From NCBI GenBank assembly GCA_022041995.1, contig CP074381.1, forward strand, positions 2,108,001 to 2,172,000: 64,000 nt of DNA. The letters are read 5' to 3'. Source of the stretch: Cupriavidus necator. Its GTDB lineage: Bacteria; Pseudomonadota; Gammaproteobacteria; Burkholderiales; Burkholderiaceae. The translations under genes and the position numbers were made by a program. This document shows, piece by piece, positions 1 through 9,549 of the stretch. The first letter of the stretch is position 1, and each line of letters begins with the position of its first letter. The notes under the pieces are model-generated. The model worked only from the letters and a program-made list of their open reading frames with translations, did no database searches and was not told the DNA's origin.

Positions 1-1
1 C

Positions 2-1084
2 CCGACTGAGGACCTGGTCGGCGAACTGCGTGCCAAGGCCCGCGAAGCCGGCGTCATGACGCCCCACATCCTGCCCGACGGCAGCCACCTGACGCAGCTC
101 GAGACGGCGGCGGTGCTCAAGCGCTCCGCGCTGTCGCCGCTAGGCCCCGTTGCCGTCAATACGATGGCGCCGGACGAAGGGAATATGTATCTGCTCGGCA
201 AGGTCGCCACGCTGGAACAGAAGCAGCGCTTCCTCGACAAGCTCGTGAGCGGCGAGGCGCGCTCGGCCTTCTTCATGACCGAGCCGGCCGAGGAGGGCGG
301 CGCGGGGTCCGATCCGTCGATGCTGCAGACCATTGCGGTGCAGCAGGGCGACCACTGGGTCATCAACGGCCGCAAGATGTTCATCACCGGCGCGGAAGGC
401 GCTTCGGTCGGCATCGTGATGGCGCGCACGGGCGGCGACGACAAGGTCCAGTCGACGATGTTCCTGGTGGACTTGCCGGACCCTGCCATCCGCATCGAAC
501 GCGTGCTCGACACCATCGACAATTCGATGCCGGGCGGCCATGCGCTGATCGTCATCGACAATCTGCGCGTACCAGCCAGCCAGGTGCTTGGCGAAGTCAA
601 CGAAGGCTTCCGCTATGCGCAGGTGCGACTGTCCCCGGCCCGCCTGTCGCATTGCATGCGCTGGCACGGCTGCGCGACGCGCGCGCACGAGATCGCCACG
701 GCTTACGCGACCCGGCGCAAGGCCTTCGGCAAGCTGCTGATCGACCACGAAGGCGTGGGCTTCATGCTGGCCGAGAACCTGATCGACCTGCAACAGGCCG
801 CGCTGATGATCGACTGGTGCGCCGGCGTGCTCGATGGTGGCGTGCTCGGCACCAACGAAAGCTCCATGGCCAAGGTGGCGGTCTCCGAGGCCGTATACCG
901 CGTCGCGGACCGCTGCGTGCAGGTCATGGGCGGATCGGGCGTATCGCGCGATACGATCGTCGAGCAGGTGTTCCGCGAAGTGCGCGCCTTCCGCATCTAT
1001 GACGGCCCGACCGAGGTCCACAAGTGGTCGCTGGCGAAGATGATCAAGCGCAAGGCCCTGAGCGGCGAGGCGAGCCATGGCTGA
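2..1084 (+). CDS. acyl-CoA dehydrogenase (5' end outside window)
   Basis: The frame is already open at base 2, so the N-terminus lies upstream of the window; the first ATG at 56 is internal. The visible part, about 360 residues, has the acyl-CoA dehydrogenase layout. The flavin/substrate region reads FFMTEPAEEGGAGSDPSM, and a C-terminal helical bundle contains VMGGSGVSRDTIVEQVFREV and YDGPTEVHKWSLAKM. Known members oxidise acyl-CoA to enoyl-CoA with FAD and pass electrons to ETF. The stop overlaps the start of the next gene by 8 bases, so the two are probably translationally coupled. This pairing of a dehydrogenase with an APH-like kinase resembles the separate domains of eukaryotic ACAD10/ACAD11. 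The substrate cannot be told from sequence. Confidence 0.93.
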   Translation, partial: PTEDLVGELRAKAREAGVMTPHILPDGSHLTQLETAAVLKRSALSPLGPVAVNTMAPDEGNMYLLGKVATLEQKQRFLDKLVSGEARSAFFMTEPAEEGGAGSDPSMLQTIAVQQGDHWVINGRKMFITGAEGASVGIVMARTGGDDKVQSTMFLVDLPDPAIRIERVLDTIDNSMPGGHALIVIDNLRVPASQVLGEVNEGFRYAQVRLSPARLSHCMRWHGCATRAHEIATAYATRRKAFGKLLIDHEGVGFMLAENLIDLQQAALMIDWCAGVLDGGVLGTNESSMAKVAVSEAVYRVADRCVQVMGGSGVSRDTIVEQVFREVRAFRIYDGPTEVHKWSLAKMIKRKALSGEASHG

Positions 1085-2138
1085 GGCCCATGATTTCGCC
1101 GGCACGGTGCCGGTACGCGATCAGCACCGATTCGACCAGGCGGCCCTGGAGCGCTGGATGGCGCAGCACGTCGAGGGCTATGCCGGGCCGCTGACGATCG
1201 ACCAGTTCAAGGGTGGGCAATCCAACCCCACCTACCGCCTGCGCACGCCGGGGCACAGCTATGTGCTACGGCGCAAGCCGCCCGGCGAACTGCTCAAGGG
1301 CGCCCATGCGGTGGAACGGGAAGCCCGCGTGATGGCGGCGCTGGGGCAGGCGGGTTTTCCGGTGCCCCGCATCCACGGGCTCTGTACCGACGATTCGGTG
1401 ATCGGCAGCTGGTTCTTCGTCATGGACATGGTCGAAGGGCGGATCTTCTGGGATGCCGGCTTTGCGGACGTGCCGCGCGACGACCGCGCTGCGTACATGG
1501 ATGCGATGAACGCGACACTGGCCAGCCTGCATACGATCAACCCGCAGGCAGTCGGGCTCGGTGACTACGGCAAGGCGGGCGGCTATGTCGCGCGACAAGT
1601 GGCGCGCTGGTCCGGTCAGTACCTGAACGACGAGCTGGCGGGCCGGCATCCGGCGATGGACCGGTTGGTCGAGTGGCTGCCGAAGCATCTGCCCGCCACC
1701 GACGACGTGGCCATCATCCACGGCGACTTCCGGGCCGACAATCTGATCTTCCATCCCACCGAGCCGCGCGTGCTGACTGTGCTGGACTGGGAGCTGTCAA
1801 CGCTGGGCGATCCGCTGGCCGACTTTGCCTACCACGGCATGATGTTCCGCATGCCGCCCGATATCCTGGGCGGCATCGCGGGGCGTGACCTGGCGACTGC
1901 GGGCTTGCCGGACGAGGCGGCGTACGTCGAGGCCTATTGCCGCCGCACCGGGCGCGACGGCATCGGCAACCTGGACTTCTACATCGCCTTCAACATGTTC
2001 CGCTTCGCGGCGATCCTGCACGGCGTCAAGGGCCGTGCTGCACGTGGCACCGCGTCCAGTGCCGAGGCACATGCGATGGGCGAACGCTTCGCGCGCGTGG
2101 CGGACCTGGCCTGGGCACAGTCGCAGCGGGTGGGCTGA
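1077..2138 (+). CDS. APH-family phosphotransferase (ACAD10/11 kinase-like)
   Basis: 353 residues of the aminoglycoside-phosphotransferase/choline-kinase fold. The N-lobe has FKGGQSNPTYRLRT and a lysine-containing YVLRRKPPGELL. The catalytic loop IIHGDFRADNLIFHP lies near residue 213 and the metal-binding VLDWELSTLGDPLADFAY near 235, so the catalytic Asp, Asn and second Asp are all present. It starts inside the preceding dehydrogenase gene (8-base overlap), which indicates an operon. By analogy with ACAD10/11, the pair may phosphorylate and then dehydrate a 4-hydroxyacyl-CoA; that role is inferred from context. Antibiotic resistance is unlikely given the dehydrogenase partner. Confidence 0.88.
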   Translation: MAEAHDFAGTVPVRDQHRFDQAALERWMAQHVEGYAGPLTIDQFKGGQSNPTYRLRTPGHSYVLRRKPPGELLKGAHAVEREARVMAALGQAGFPVPRIHGLCTDDSVIGSWFFVMDMVEGRIFWDAGFADVPRDDRAAYMDAMNATLASLHTINPQAVGLGDYGKAGGYVARQVARWSGQYLNDELAGRHPAMDRLVEWLPKHLPATDDVAIIHGDFRADNLIFHPTEPRVLTVLDWELSTLGDPLADFAYHGMMFRMPPDILGGIAGRDLATAGLPDEAAYVEAYCRRTGRDGIGNLDFYIAFNMFRFAAILHGVKGRAARGTASSAEAHAMGERFARVADLAWAQSQRVG

Positions 2139-2595
2139 CATTGTCGTAGTCATACTCGACCATCAGGTCCAGCGCGGGGGCATGCCATCCCTGCATCCCG
2201 CCGGGCGCGTTGACAGGCCCGGGCAATAAGGTCCGATAACGAACCCTTGTCGCAGCCCCTCGCGCGTGCGAAGGGCATGACGAATCTGCAGATGCTAAGA
2301 GTTTGCTGCGGCGCCTTCCAGGCTACAGCGGTCGTCCGAGCCTTCCTGCCGGCCGGCAAGTGCTCGGCCGTTGCGGAAGTTCGCAGAGACTCGACCGCCG
2401 GCTGCGTGCGATCGTCGGCGAACCCACTTGGTGACGTCGCCAATGTGGCAAGACAAGGTGTCAGTCAGCAGGCCAGCCCCTTCACTTTCAGGCCTGCAAA
2501 GGCCCTCTGCCAGAGTACGAGCGCTGGCGCGTGCCTGCTCCCCAGACGTGGGAGCGAGGCAGGCAGAGGCAGAAGGAAGGAACTACCTGCGGACT
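2139..2595. other. gene-free stretch
   Basis: About 460 bases between the APH-like gene and the porin relic. Open frames exist on both strands, but none shows a recognisable domain, a ribosome-binding site or protein-like composition. I see no clear terminator hairpin with a T-run. Confidence 0.5.
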
Positions 2596-2980
2596 TCAAA
2601 AGATGTGCCGCACCCCTACGACGGCTCCTAGGTGATTCTGGCCGGGATTGGCATTTCCGAACGACTTGCCGGAGTCGAAGAAGCCGAGATTCGCGACGCC
2701 CTTGTTCTTTGTATAGCCGAGAGAGGTATACGCGTGTGTCCGCTTCGAGAAGGCATAGTCGGCATTGAATGCGAACAGCCAGGGATCACTGCCCGTAGTT
2801 CTGAAATCCTGGAAATAGGCGGCACCAGCCAGCGTGATAGCAGGCGTGAGTTGCCAGTTGGCGCCCAGCCAGTACAGGTTGGAGCCCTGGTTGGTGCTGC
2901 GCCCGCGACGGACCCGGGTATGACGCCGCCGAGAGCGCCACGCAGCAGGTGATACCGCTTCTTGCCGTCAAGTCTTGCAT
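2596..2980 (-). pseudogene. Gram-negative porin, internally deleted relic
   Basis: Read leftward, both ends of a porin gene survive and the middle is missing. The start at 2980 follows a good GGAGG site and encodes a signal-peptide-like stretch MQDLTARSGITCCVALSAAS. The other end, in a different frame, encodes classic last beta-strands: NLYWLGANWQLTPAITLAGA, YTSLGYTKNKGVANLGFFDS and the terminal VVGVRHIF with C-terminal Phe, stop at 2596-2598. Intact porins of this family run about 350-400 residues; fewer than 130 codons remain, and the two parts are out of frame. It sits downstream of two transporter genes, consistent with a lost outer-membrane entry route for the same substrate. Confidence 0.75.
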
Positions 2981-3156
2981 CTTGGATCCTCCAGTTGGTC
3001 TTGAAGCGTGTTCGTTCGGGTTTTGTAAAAAAAGGGGCTTTCCTCGACGCGCCGAACGGCCCGTCGTCTGGTGAATCGGCAAGTGGAAGCCAGCGGCGAT
3101 CAGCGTCGTGAGCGCTTCAGGGCAAACTGGTTCGATGGCTGGCAGGTGGCAGGCAT

Positions 3157-4326
3157 CTATGGCAGCGATCCGTGACGGTGACGGGGACCGTCTGCGCGGA
3201 GCCGTCCTCCGAATGCCATGCCGAGAAGGGGAAGAGTCACGGCGGCGGCGGCAAACAGCCATCGCTCGCCGAGGGTGCCGGCGACGGCCGCAGCGCCGCT
3301 CATGCCGAGCGCCTGCCCAAGAAACAGGCTCGCGGCAAACAGCCCGACCGCCGTACCGCGCGATGGCGGGAACACCTCGGTCGCCTGGGTCTGCAAGGTG
3401 TTGTGAAGCATGTAGAAGCCGAGTCCGCCGAGAAAGCATCCGGGCACGCTCCATTCCCACCGTGGTCCGACCGCCACGATGGCGAAGGCGGAGCCCAGGA
3501 GCGCGCCTCCGAGGGCGGCCAGCGCATCAGAACCCAGACGCCTGATCAGCACGCCGGACAGCGCCACATATGCCAGGCCACCGACGCCATACATCGCCAT
3601 CACCGCGCCGGCCGTACCGAGGCCGAGCCCGAAGCGGCCGTGCAGATAGGTCGGCACAAAGGCAAATCCCGTCAGGGTGAACAGGCCTTCGATCGCCGTC
3701 ACTGCGAACACCAGTCTGGCGCGTGGCTGACCCAGCACGCTGCGGAACTGCTCCCCGATTGAACGCCTGGCAATCAGGTCGGAGACCATGCCCGATTCCC
3801 GCATCCGCACGGCGAGCGCCGCGACGCCGGAGCCCGCCGCTAGCACCCAGAAGACGCTGCGCCAGTGCAGCCAGTCGGCGATCAGCCCGGACATCCACTG
3901 GCCACCGATCATCCCGCCGATGGTCGCGAGGAAGAAGCGGGCAAGCACCTGCTGGCGGTCCCTGACCGGAACCGTATCGCCGATCATCGCCATGCTCATG
4001 GGGATGACACCCGCCGCGGCTGCGCCCGAGAGTCCCCGGGCCAGCGCGAGGGCGGGCATGGTCGGGGCCACGGCGGCCATGACATTCGCAACGGCGCAGC
4101 CTGCCAGCGCAAGGGTGACGATGTGGAGTTTGCCGAAGCGGTCGCCGAGCGGTCCATATACGAGCTGCATCAGGCCATAGGCCAGCGCGAACGCGGAGAT
4201 GGACCACGCCGCCATGCCAATGGGTACATTGAAGTCCGACGACAGTGCCGGAAGCAAGGCGTCACAGGCGCGCATGGACGCCATGCTCATGACCGCCGCA
4301 ATGGCGAGCGTTCCGAACCGCCTCAC
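3157..4326 (-). CDS. MFS transporter (12-TM, DHA1-like)
   Basis: 389 residues from a GTG at 4326 that overlaps the stop of the upstream AAHS transporter as GTGA; longer upstream frames would run into that gene. About 12 hydrophobic segments are present. The loop 2-3 MFS signature appears as YGPLGDRFGKLHIVTLAL, and a repeat-like motif occurs as LARFFLATIGGMIGGQ. The length fits the drug:H+ antiporter-1 type. Translational coupling to an AAHS uptake carrier suggests it exports or imports a related organic acid, or protects the cell from it. The actual substrate is unknown. Confidence 0.88.
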   Translation of the reverse strand: MRRFGTLAIAAVMSMASMRACDALLPALSSDFNVPIGMAAWSISAFALAYGLMQLVYGPLGDRFGKLHIVTLALAGCAVANVMAAVAPTMPALALARGLSGAAAAGVIPMSMAMIGDTVPVRDRQQVLARFFLATIGGMIGGQWMSGLIADWLHWRSVFWVLAAGSGVAALAVRMRESGMVSDLIARRSIGEQFRSVLGQPRARLVFAVTAIEGLFTLTGFAFVPTYLHGRFGLGLGTAGAVMAMYGVGGLAYVALSGVLIRRLGSDALAALGGALLGSAFAIVAVGPRWEWSVPGCFLGGLGFYMLHNTLQTQATEVFPPSRGTAVGLFAASLFLGQALGMSGAAAVAGTLGERWLFAAAAVTLPLLGMAFGGRLRADGPRHRHGSLP

Positions 4327-5678
4327 TCTGCCACCCTTGCCATCGGATAGGCGTGCCGGGGCTTTGCGATGATGAAGACTGACCCTGCCGCGAGCAGCGC
4401 CGGCACGGCGAGCAGGCCGAATACATGGCCGAAGCCCCAGCCAAGACCGAGAAGGCCTGCGCCGATGAAGGCGCCGGCCATGCCACCGATCCGCCCGATG
4501 CCCTGCATCCACGCCACGCCCGTCGTACGCGCCTCGGTCGGATAGAGGCCTGCGGCATAGGTGGACATCGAGGTCGCCGCGCTCGTGACCAGGGTGCCAC
4601 AAAGGAAAAGCGAGATGCCGAGGAACTCCGGATGATCGACACCGCGTCCCACCACGATGACGAGCACAGCGGCCAGCAGGTACGCTACGACGATGGTACG
4701 GTTGGCATTGAAGCGGTCCATGAGCCAGCCCGCAACAAGGTTGCCGAGCAAGCCGCCAAGGGGAAACAGGGAGGCCAGCAACGCGCCACGCTCCCCGCTG
4801 AACCCTGCCTCACGGAACAGCGTCGGCATCCAGTTCGTCATCAGGTAATAGATCACCAGCCCCATGAAGCACGACAGCCAGAGCAGGAACGTGCGCCGCC
4901 GGTATCCGGCCGACAGAATGAGTGCAAGAGCAGAAGCCTTTCCCGCCTTGCCTGCCGAAGCCATCGGCGCGACGAACACGCAGTGTTCGAGCGATTGCCG
5001 AGGTGCAATGCGCTTCAGGATGCGCGCGATCCGCTCGGGCGCCCCGGCGCGTACCGCCAGGAACTGGGCCGACTCCGGAAGCAGCGCAAGGAGCAGCACG
5101 GCGAGTATCAGCGGCGCGATGCCGCCAGCCGTCAACACGCTTCGCCAGCCGAAATGAGGAATCAGCCAGGCCGATGCCGCGCCGCCCGCCACCAGCCCGC
5201 CGGAGAAGCCGCAGTACATGGCATTCACCGCAAGGGAACGCAGACGCGACGGCGCGTATTCCGACATCATCGTGATGGTCGTCGGCATGGCCGCACCGAG
5301 CCCGAGTCCGGTCAGGAAGCGCAGGACGGTCAATGTGCCGACGGTCTGTGCATGGGCGGCAACGAGTGTCCATCCTCCGAAGCACGTGACAGCTGCCACC
5401 AGTACCGTCTTGCGGCCAATGCGATCCGCCACGGGTCCCGCGAAGATCGCGCCCAGGCTCAGGCCAGCCAGTGCTGCGCTCATGACGACACCGAGTTCGC
5501 CGCGGCCGATGCCCCACTCGCGCGCCAGCGACGGTGCGATAAAGCCGATTGCCGCCGTGTCATAGCCGTCGGCCGCCACGACGAGGAAGCAGAGGGCGAG
5601 GACCAGCCACTGGCAAGGGGAAAAGCGTTCAGCGTCGATGAAGGACTGCACGTCGATCGTGCGGGATGCCTGTTTCAT
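4323..5678 (-). CDS. aromatic acid:H+ symporter family MFS transporter
   Basis: 451 residues. The N-terminus, QSFIDAERFSPCQWLVLALC followed by ADGYDTAAIGFIAPSLAREW, is the hallmark of AAHS carriers such as PcaK, BenK and MhbT. The D-G-Y-D motif in TM1 is tied to substrate/proton coupling in that family. The MFS motif GPVADRIGRKTVLVAA is present, and 12 TM segments are visible. The start at 5678 follows AGGAG with 7-base spacing. It lies 58 bases after the SDR gene and overlaps the next MFS gene, so it belongs to the leftward operon controlled by the IclR gene at 8513. Likely role: inner-membrane uptake of an aromatic or hydroaromatic carboxylate feeding the two oxidoreductases. Confidence 0.92.
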   Translation of the reverse strand: MKQASRTIDVQSFIDAERFSPCQWLVLALCFLVVAADGYDTAAIGFIAPSLAREWGIGRGELGVVMSAALAGLSLGAIFAGPVADRIGRKTVLVAAVTCFGGWTLVAAHAQTVGTLTVLRFLTGLGLGAAMPTTITMMSEYAPSRLRSLAVNAMYCGFSGGLVAGGAASAWLIPHFGWRSVLTAGGIAPLILAVLLLALLPESAQFLAVRAGAPERIARILKRIAPRQSLEHCVFVAPMASAGKAGKASALALILSAGYRRRTFLLWLSCFMGLVIYYLMTNWMPTLFREAGFSGERGALLASLFPLGGLLGNLVAGWLMDRFNANRTIVVAYLLAAVLVIVVGRGVDHPEFLGISLFLCGTLVTSAATSMSTYAAGLYPTEARTTGVAWMQGIGRIGGMAGAFIGAGLLGLGWGFGHVFGLLAVPALLAAGSVFIIAKPRHAYPMARVAE

Positions 5679-5736
5679 CGTTGTCTCCTGGATGGGCGGG
5701 CAAGCGCGCTGTGCGCGCTTGCCTCGTTTGTGAGGG

Positions 5737-6498
5737 TCAGGCGGCGAGGTACCCGCCGTCCACGGGCAGGGTCACGCCGGTCACATAGGTGGACATCGAC
5801 GAGGCGAGAAACAGCACTGCGCCCACCAGCTCTTCGGGTTGCCCAACCCGGTTCATCGGGACGCGGGACATGAAGCGGTCGAGCTTCGCCGGGTCCGTGC
5901 GCGTGGAAATGGTCATGGGCGTTTCGATGACGCCCGGTGCAATGGCATTGACGCGCACACCGTCGCGTGCGAGGTCGGCTGCCAGCGACTGGGTCAGCAT
6001 CTTCACCGCGCCCTTCGAGGGCGAGTAGCCGAGCGTGTTCGGCTGGCCCGAAAGCGACGCGATGGACGCGACGTTGACAATAGCGCCCCGGGTCTGCCGC
6101 AGGGCCGGCAGCCACGCGTGGCAGACGTTGAAGGTTCCTTCGTGGTTGACCTTCATCACCCGCTGCAGGTTGGCCAGCGCATTCTCGCTGTCGATGCCCT
6201 CGCGAATGAGGATGCCGGCGTTGTTCACCAGCACGTCGACGGGGCCGACGCAGGCGGTGATCTCTTCGGCGACGGCGCGGCATTGCGCGGCATCGGTCAC
6301 GTCCAGCGTGCAGGCGCGTGCCGCATGTCCACGGGCATCGATCATCGCCGCCGTCTCGTCGGCATTGGCTTGGTTCATGTCGGTCACGATGACCGTCGCG
6401 CCGGCTTCTGCGAGGCCGATGGCGATGGCCCGGCCGTTGCCCTGGCCCGCGCCGGTTATGAAAGCGACCTTCCCGGTCAGGAGTTGAGGAATCATCAT
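5737..6498 (-). CDS. SDR-family NAD(P)-dependent oxidoreductase
   Basis: 253 residues of a classical short-chain dehydrogenase. The cofactor glycine motif is TGAGQGNG near residue 13. The acidic residue after beta-2 (VTDMNQ) suggests NAD(H) preference. LVNNAGI, the serine of NVASIASLSG and the YSPSK Tyr/Lys pair complete the catalytic tetrad. The end LPVDGGYLAA is typical. The start is placed at the ATGATG at 6498, because the upstream part of the open frame is Arg/Pro-rich and unlike the family. It sits between the FAD oxidoreductase and AAHS transporter genes and is probably a catabolic alcohol/ketone dehydrogenase for the transported compound. Confidence 0.92.
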   Translation of the reverse strand: MMIPQLLTGKVAFITGAGQGNGRAIAIGLAEAGATVIVTDMNQANADETAAMIDARGHAARACTLDVTDAAQCRAVAEEITACVGPVDVLVNNAGILIREGIDSENALANLQRVMKVNHEGTFNVCHAWLPALRQTRGAIVNVASIASLSGQPNTLGYSPSKGAVKMLTQSLAADLARDGVRVNAIAPGVIETPMTISTRTDPAKLDRFMSRVPMNRVGQPEELVGAVLFLASSMSTYVTGVTLPVDGGYLAA

Positions 6499-6585
6499 GA
6501 TTGCAATCGAGGGAAATTCAGGGTGAACGCCGCCACGCGGCCGCCGCAATGCGGCCGCGTGGGTGACAAAAATCGGGTAGGGAAT

Positions 6586-8339
6586 TCAGTGCATGGCCAG
6601 AGGCTCGCGCGCGGCGGCGCTCGCTTTCGGGGGCGTGGCCTGAACGTGATCGGCGATGTGGTTGCCCGCGACATAGCCAAAGGTCAGACCCGGGCCGAGC
6701 GTGATGCCCGCACCGTTGTACTCGCCGCCCATGATGCTTGCCGCATCGTTGCCCGCTGCGTAGAGGCCGGGGATCGGATCGCCGTCCCGGGAGACGACTT
6801 GGGCATGCTCGTTCGTACGGATGCCCATGAATGAGCCAAGGTCGCCCGGTACGAGCTTGAGCGCATAGAACGGACCGTTGGCCAGCGGCGCGACGCAGGG
6901 ATTGGGCGTGTGCAGCGCGTCGCCCTGATAGCGGTTGTAGGCTTTGCTGCCGCGCCCAAACTCGGGATCGCGGCCGTACTGCGCCGTTTCGTTGTACTGG
7001 CGAACGGTGGCGGCGAGTGTCGCCGGATCGACACCGATCTGCTTCGCAAGGTCCTCGATCATCTTGCCGCGCTTGAGGTATCCGTTGCGCAGATGCGGCC
7101 CGAGCGGCATCGGGAACGGCTTCACGAAGCCGAGGCCGTAGTGCCGGATCGCCGCATGGTCGGCGATCAGCCAGCAAGCCGTCTCCGGCTTGCCCTTCGA
7201 GGCGGCGATCATCGCCTGGACGAGATCGTGATACGAGTTCGCCTCGTTGGCGAAGCGCTTGCCATCCAGGCTGACGGCAATCACGCCTGGTTTCGCCCGG
7301 TCGATGAAGTGGGGCATGATGCCGGTCGTGCCGTCCTTGCGCGGCACGAGCGACATGGGCGTCCACGCGGCGGCATTCGACAGGGTCTTGTCGAACACAC
7401 CGCCCACCTCTTCGGCCATGCGCGTGCCGTCGCCCACATTGGTCTGGGGCGTTGGCGAGAAGTGACCGTGCCCGGCCTTCACGTGCGGGTAAGTCTCCTT
7501 GCGCCGCTCGAGGTTGTGCGGGAATCCGCCGCTGGCCAGCACCACACCGTGACGCGCCTTCACGCTGACCCGCTGGCCGTCGCGCTCAAGCACCGCGCCG
7601 GTGACGCGCCCCCCTCCTGCAACAACTGCACGGCAGGCGACGACAGCCATACCGGAATCGACAGGTCGGCTGCCGACTTCGCGAGCCGCGCGGCCAGCGC
7701 GTTGCCGTTGGTCAGCGTCATGCCCCGCCCGTACTTCATCACCTCCAGGAAATGTTTGGTCAGACGTTTGGTGACATACCACGCAGACTCCAGCGATCGA
7801 GTCACCCGCATGAAGTGGACGATCTCCTTGCCGGAACCGATCGTCACGCCGAAGACCGTCAGTTCCGGCAGCACGGGGCCGAGGGTTTTGAGCAGCGGGC
7901 CGAGCTCGCGCGCGTCGTATGGACGCGTCACCATCGAGCGGCCGCCCTGTGCGGCGCCGGGCGCCTCGGCATGGTAGTCCGGGAACGTGAGCGGCATGTC
8001 GAACTGGACGGCGGTCTTCGTCATGAAGAACTCGATCGCTTTCGGGCCGTTCGCCAAAAAGGCGCGAACACGCGCCTCATCGAACCCGGCGCCGGCCTGG
8101 TTCCGGATATAGGTCAGCGCCTGGTCCGGTAGTTCGTGATGGCCGTATGCCTTGCCCAGATGGGTGTTCGGCACCCAGAGCCAGCCTCCCGAGCGGGCCG
8201 TCGTGCCGCCGTAGTAGCTCGCCTTCTCGGCCACGATGACCTTCAGCCCCCGGCTGGCGGCAGTAATGGCCGCGGACATGCCGGCGACGCCTGATCCGAT
8301 GACCAGAACATCACATTTTTCCTGTTGCAGTGTAGACAT
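6586..8339 (-). pseudogene. FAD-dependent oxidoreductase (3-ketosteroid dehydrogenase/fumarate reductase-like), frameshifted
   Basis: Two frames together make a full 584-residue flavoprotein. The first frame holds the Rossmann motif VLVIGSGVAGMSAAITAASR and YYGGTTARSGGWLWVPNT, typical of KstD-like enzymes. The second holds GVVLASGGFPHN and the C-terminal flavin motif GLYAAGNDAASIMGGEYNGA. They join at a run of six C (7609-7614). One extra base restores LLQEGGRVTGAVLERDG, so an assembly error is plausible. I chose the ATG at 8339, which has GGAG at 6-base spacing, over the ATG four codons upstream. First gene of the leftward operon, divergent from an IclR regulator. Family members dehydrogenate ring ketones or reduce enoates; the substrate is unknown. 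Confidence 0.85.
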
Positions 8340-8397
8340 CGACTTCTCCATTCAAGTGCGGGCGGTACGGTCGCCAAAAGCCGGCGCCTCCATGTTT

Positions 8398-8414
8398 GCT
8401 AGATTAATACTAGC
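8398..8414. promoter_or_regulatory. palindrome A, candidate IclR operator
   Basis: GCTAG-ATTAATA-CTAGC, a perfect 5-7-5 inverted repeat in the 173-base gap between the divergent FAD-oxidoreductase and IclR genes. It shares the core CTAG-N7-CTAG with palindrome B, 56 bases away centre to centre. It lies on the side of the leftward operon, so it is a candidate site for control of that operon. Confidence 0.5.
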
Positions 8415-8450
8415 GCGCTTGAAATTATCTACACGTTAACCCTACGCTTG

Positions 8451-8478
8451 TTAACTAGATAATGTCTAGTGCTATACT
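8451..8478 (+). promoter_or_regulatory. promoter with embedded palindrome B, candidate autoregulatory operator
   Basis: A -35-like TTAACT (8451-8456), 16-base spacer and -10-like TATACT (8473-8478) point rightward to the IclR gene. Overlapping the -35 and filling the spacer is ACTAGA-TAATG-TCTAGT (8454-8470), a perfect 6-5-6 inverted repeat with the same CTAG-N7-CTAG core as palindrome A. A regulator bound here would block RNA polymerase, which suggests autorepression. Confidence 0.5.
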
Positions 8479-8512
8479 GCGCGCACTATCCATCTCATGG
8501 CAGAGACATATC

Positions 8513-9310
8513 GTGGACCAGACCGACCAGGCACCCGAGCGAGAGCGCCGCGGCATCCAGTCGATTGAAGTTGGGGGAGAAATCCTGAAGGTGCTGGCCT
8601 CCGAGGCCAGGCCGATGGCGCTACGCGATCTCGTGAAGGCGGCGAACATGCCCTCCGGCAAGATCCATCCGTATCTGGTGAGCTTTGGCAAGATCGGGCT
8701 AGTCGCCCAGGACCCGGTCACGGGTCACTACCTGCTCGGCCCGATGGCCATCCAGCTCGGGCTGACCAGCCTGCAGACGCTGAACCCGATCCGCGAGGCC
8801 ACGCCGTTCGCCGAAGCGCTTTCGGAAGAAACGTCGCACGCGGTCGCGCTCGCCGTTTGGGGAAACCTTGGGCCGGTCATTGTGCGGTTGATCGATGCGT
8901 CCTATCCCATCCACACGAACATCCGCACCGGCACGGTCATGTCGCTGGCCAATACGGCGACCGGCAGGATTTTCTCGGCATTCCTGCCACGTCAGTTCAC
9001 CGAAAAGCTGTTGCTGGACGATCGCATTCGGCTCGGCCCCGATATTGCACATCCGCTGGACGCCGCCGTGGTCGAGGAAATGATCAAGGAAGCGCGGGCG
9101 CGCCACATGTCCCGCAGCATCAACCATCCCACGCCAGGGATCATCGCCTTTTCTGCGCCCGTATTCGATTATTCGGGAAACATTGCGCTGACGATCACCA
9201 TCATGGGACCAACCGGCACTGTTGATACCGATTGGGAGGGGCCGGTGGCCAAAGCATTGGATGCTTGTGCGCATGCGGTTTCGAAGCGCCTCGGCTACAG
9301 GGGCTTGTAG
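8513..9310 (+). CDS. IclR-family transcriptional regulator
   Basis: 265 residues from the GTG at 8513. An N-terminal winged helix (about residues 15-75: GIQSIEVGGEILKVLASEA, ALRDLVKAANMPSGKIHPYL) is followed by the IclR effector domain, with GNLGPVIVRLIDASYPIHTN and a C-terminal TITIMGPTGTVDT. The longer frame from the ATG at 8462 was rejected because that ATG lies inside the probable promoter/operator. The gene faces away from the FAD oxidoreductase-SDR-transporter operon, the usual arrangement for IclR control. The effector is probably the transported acid or a metabolite of it (inference). Confidence 0.9.
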   Translation: MDQTDQAPERERRGIQSIEVGGEILKVLASEARPMALRDLVKAANMPSGKIHPYLVSFGKIGLVAQDPVTGHYLLGPMAIQLGLTSLQTLNPIREATPFAEALSEETSHAVALAVWGNLGPVIVRLIDASYPIHTNIRTGTVMSLANTATGRIFSAFLPRQFTEKLLLDDRIRLGPDIAHPLDAAVVEEMIKEARARHMSRSINHPTPGIIAFSAPVFDYSGNIALTITIMGPTGTVDTDWEGPVAKALDACAHAVSKRLGYRGL

Positions 9311-9549
9311 AAGTGCTTACAGGCGTCTAGCTTCAGAGGGCTGAAATGGTCCGTGTCGACATTGAACGAGCCGAGTGGATCCTGACGCACTCAGTGCAGT
9401 CTTTGCATATTGCGGGACAGTATTGCTATGGTGTTAGGTTTTAGTCTCCCAAACGCCTTGCCGCCATGCAACTTCACGAGGTTTGATTCAAAATACGGAG
9501 GAACATCCACACCTCGACACACCCACAGTTCCCGTTTGGGGGCGAAGCC

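Noticed and set aside
2247..2768. 173-codon rightward frame
   Set aside because: Overlaps the porin relic on the other strand; composition and lack of domains argue against coding.
4425..5873. 482-codon rightward frame
   Set aside because: Antisense to the AAHS transporter; no recognisable protein features.
8462..8512. ATG at 8462 as start of the IclR gene
   Set aside because: Lies within the predicted promoter and palindrome and has no ribosome-binding site; GTG at 8513 preferred.
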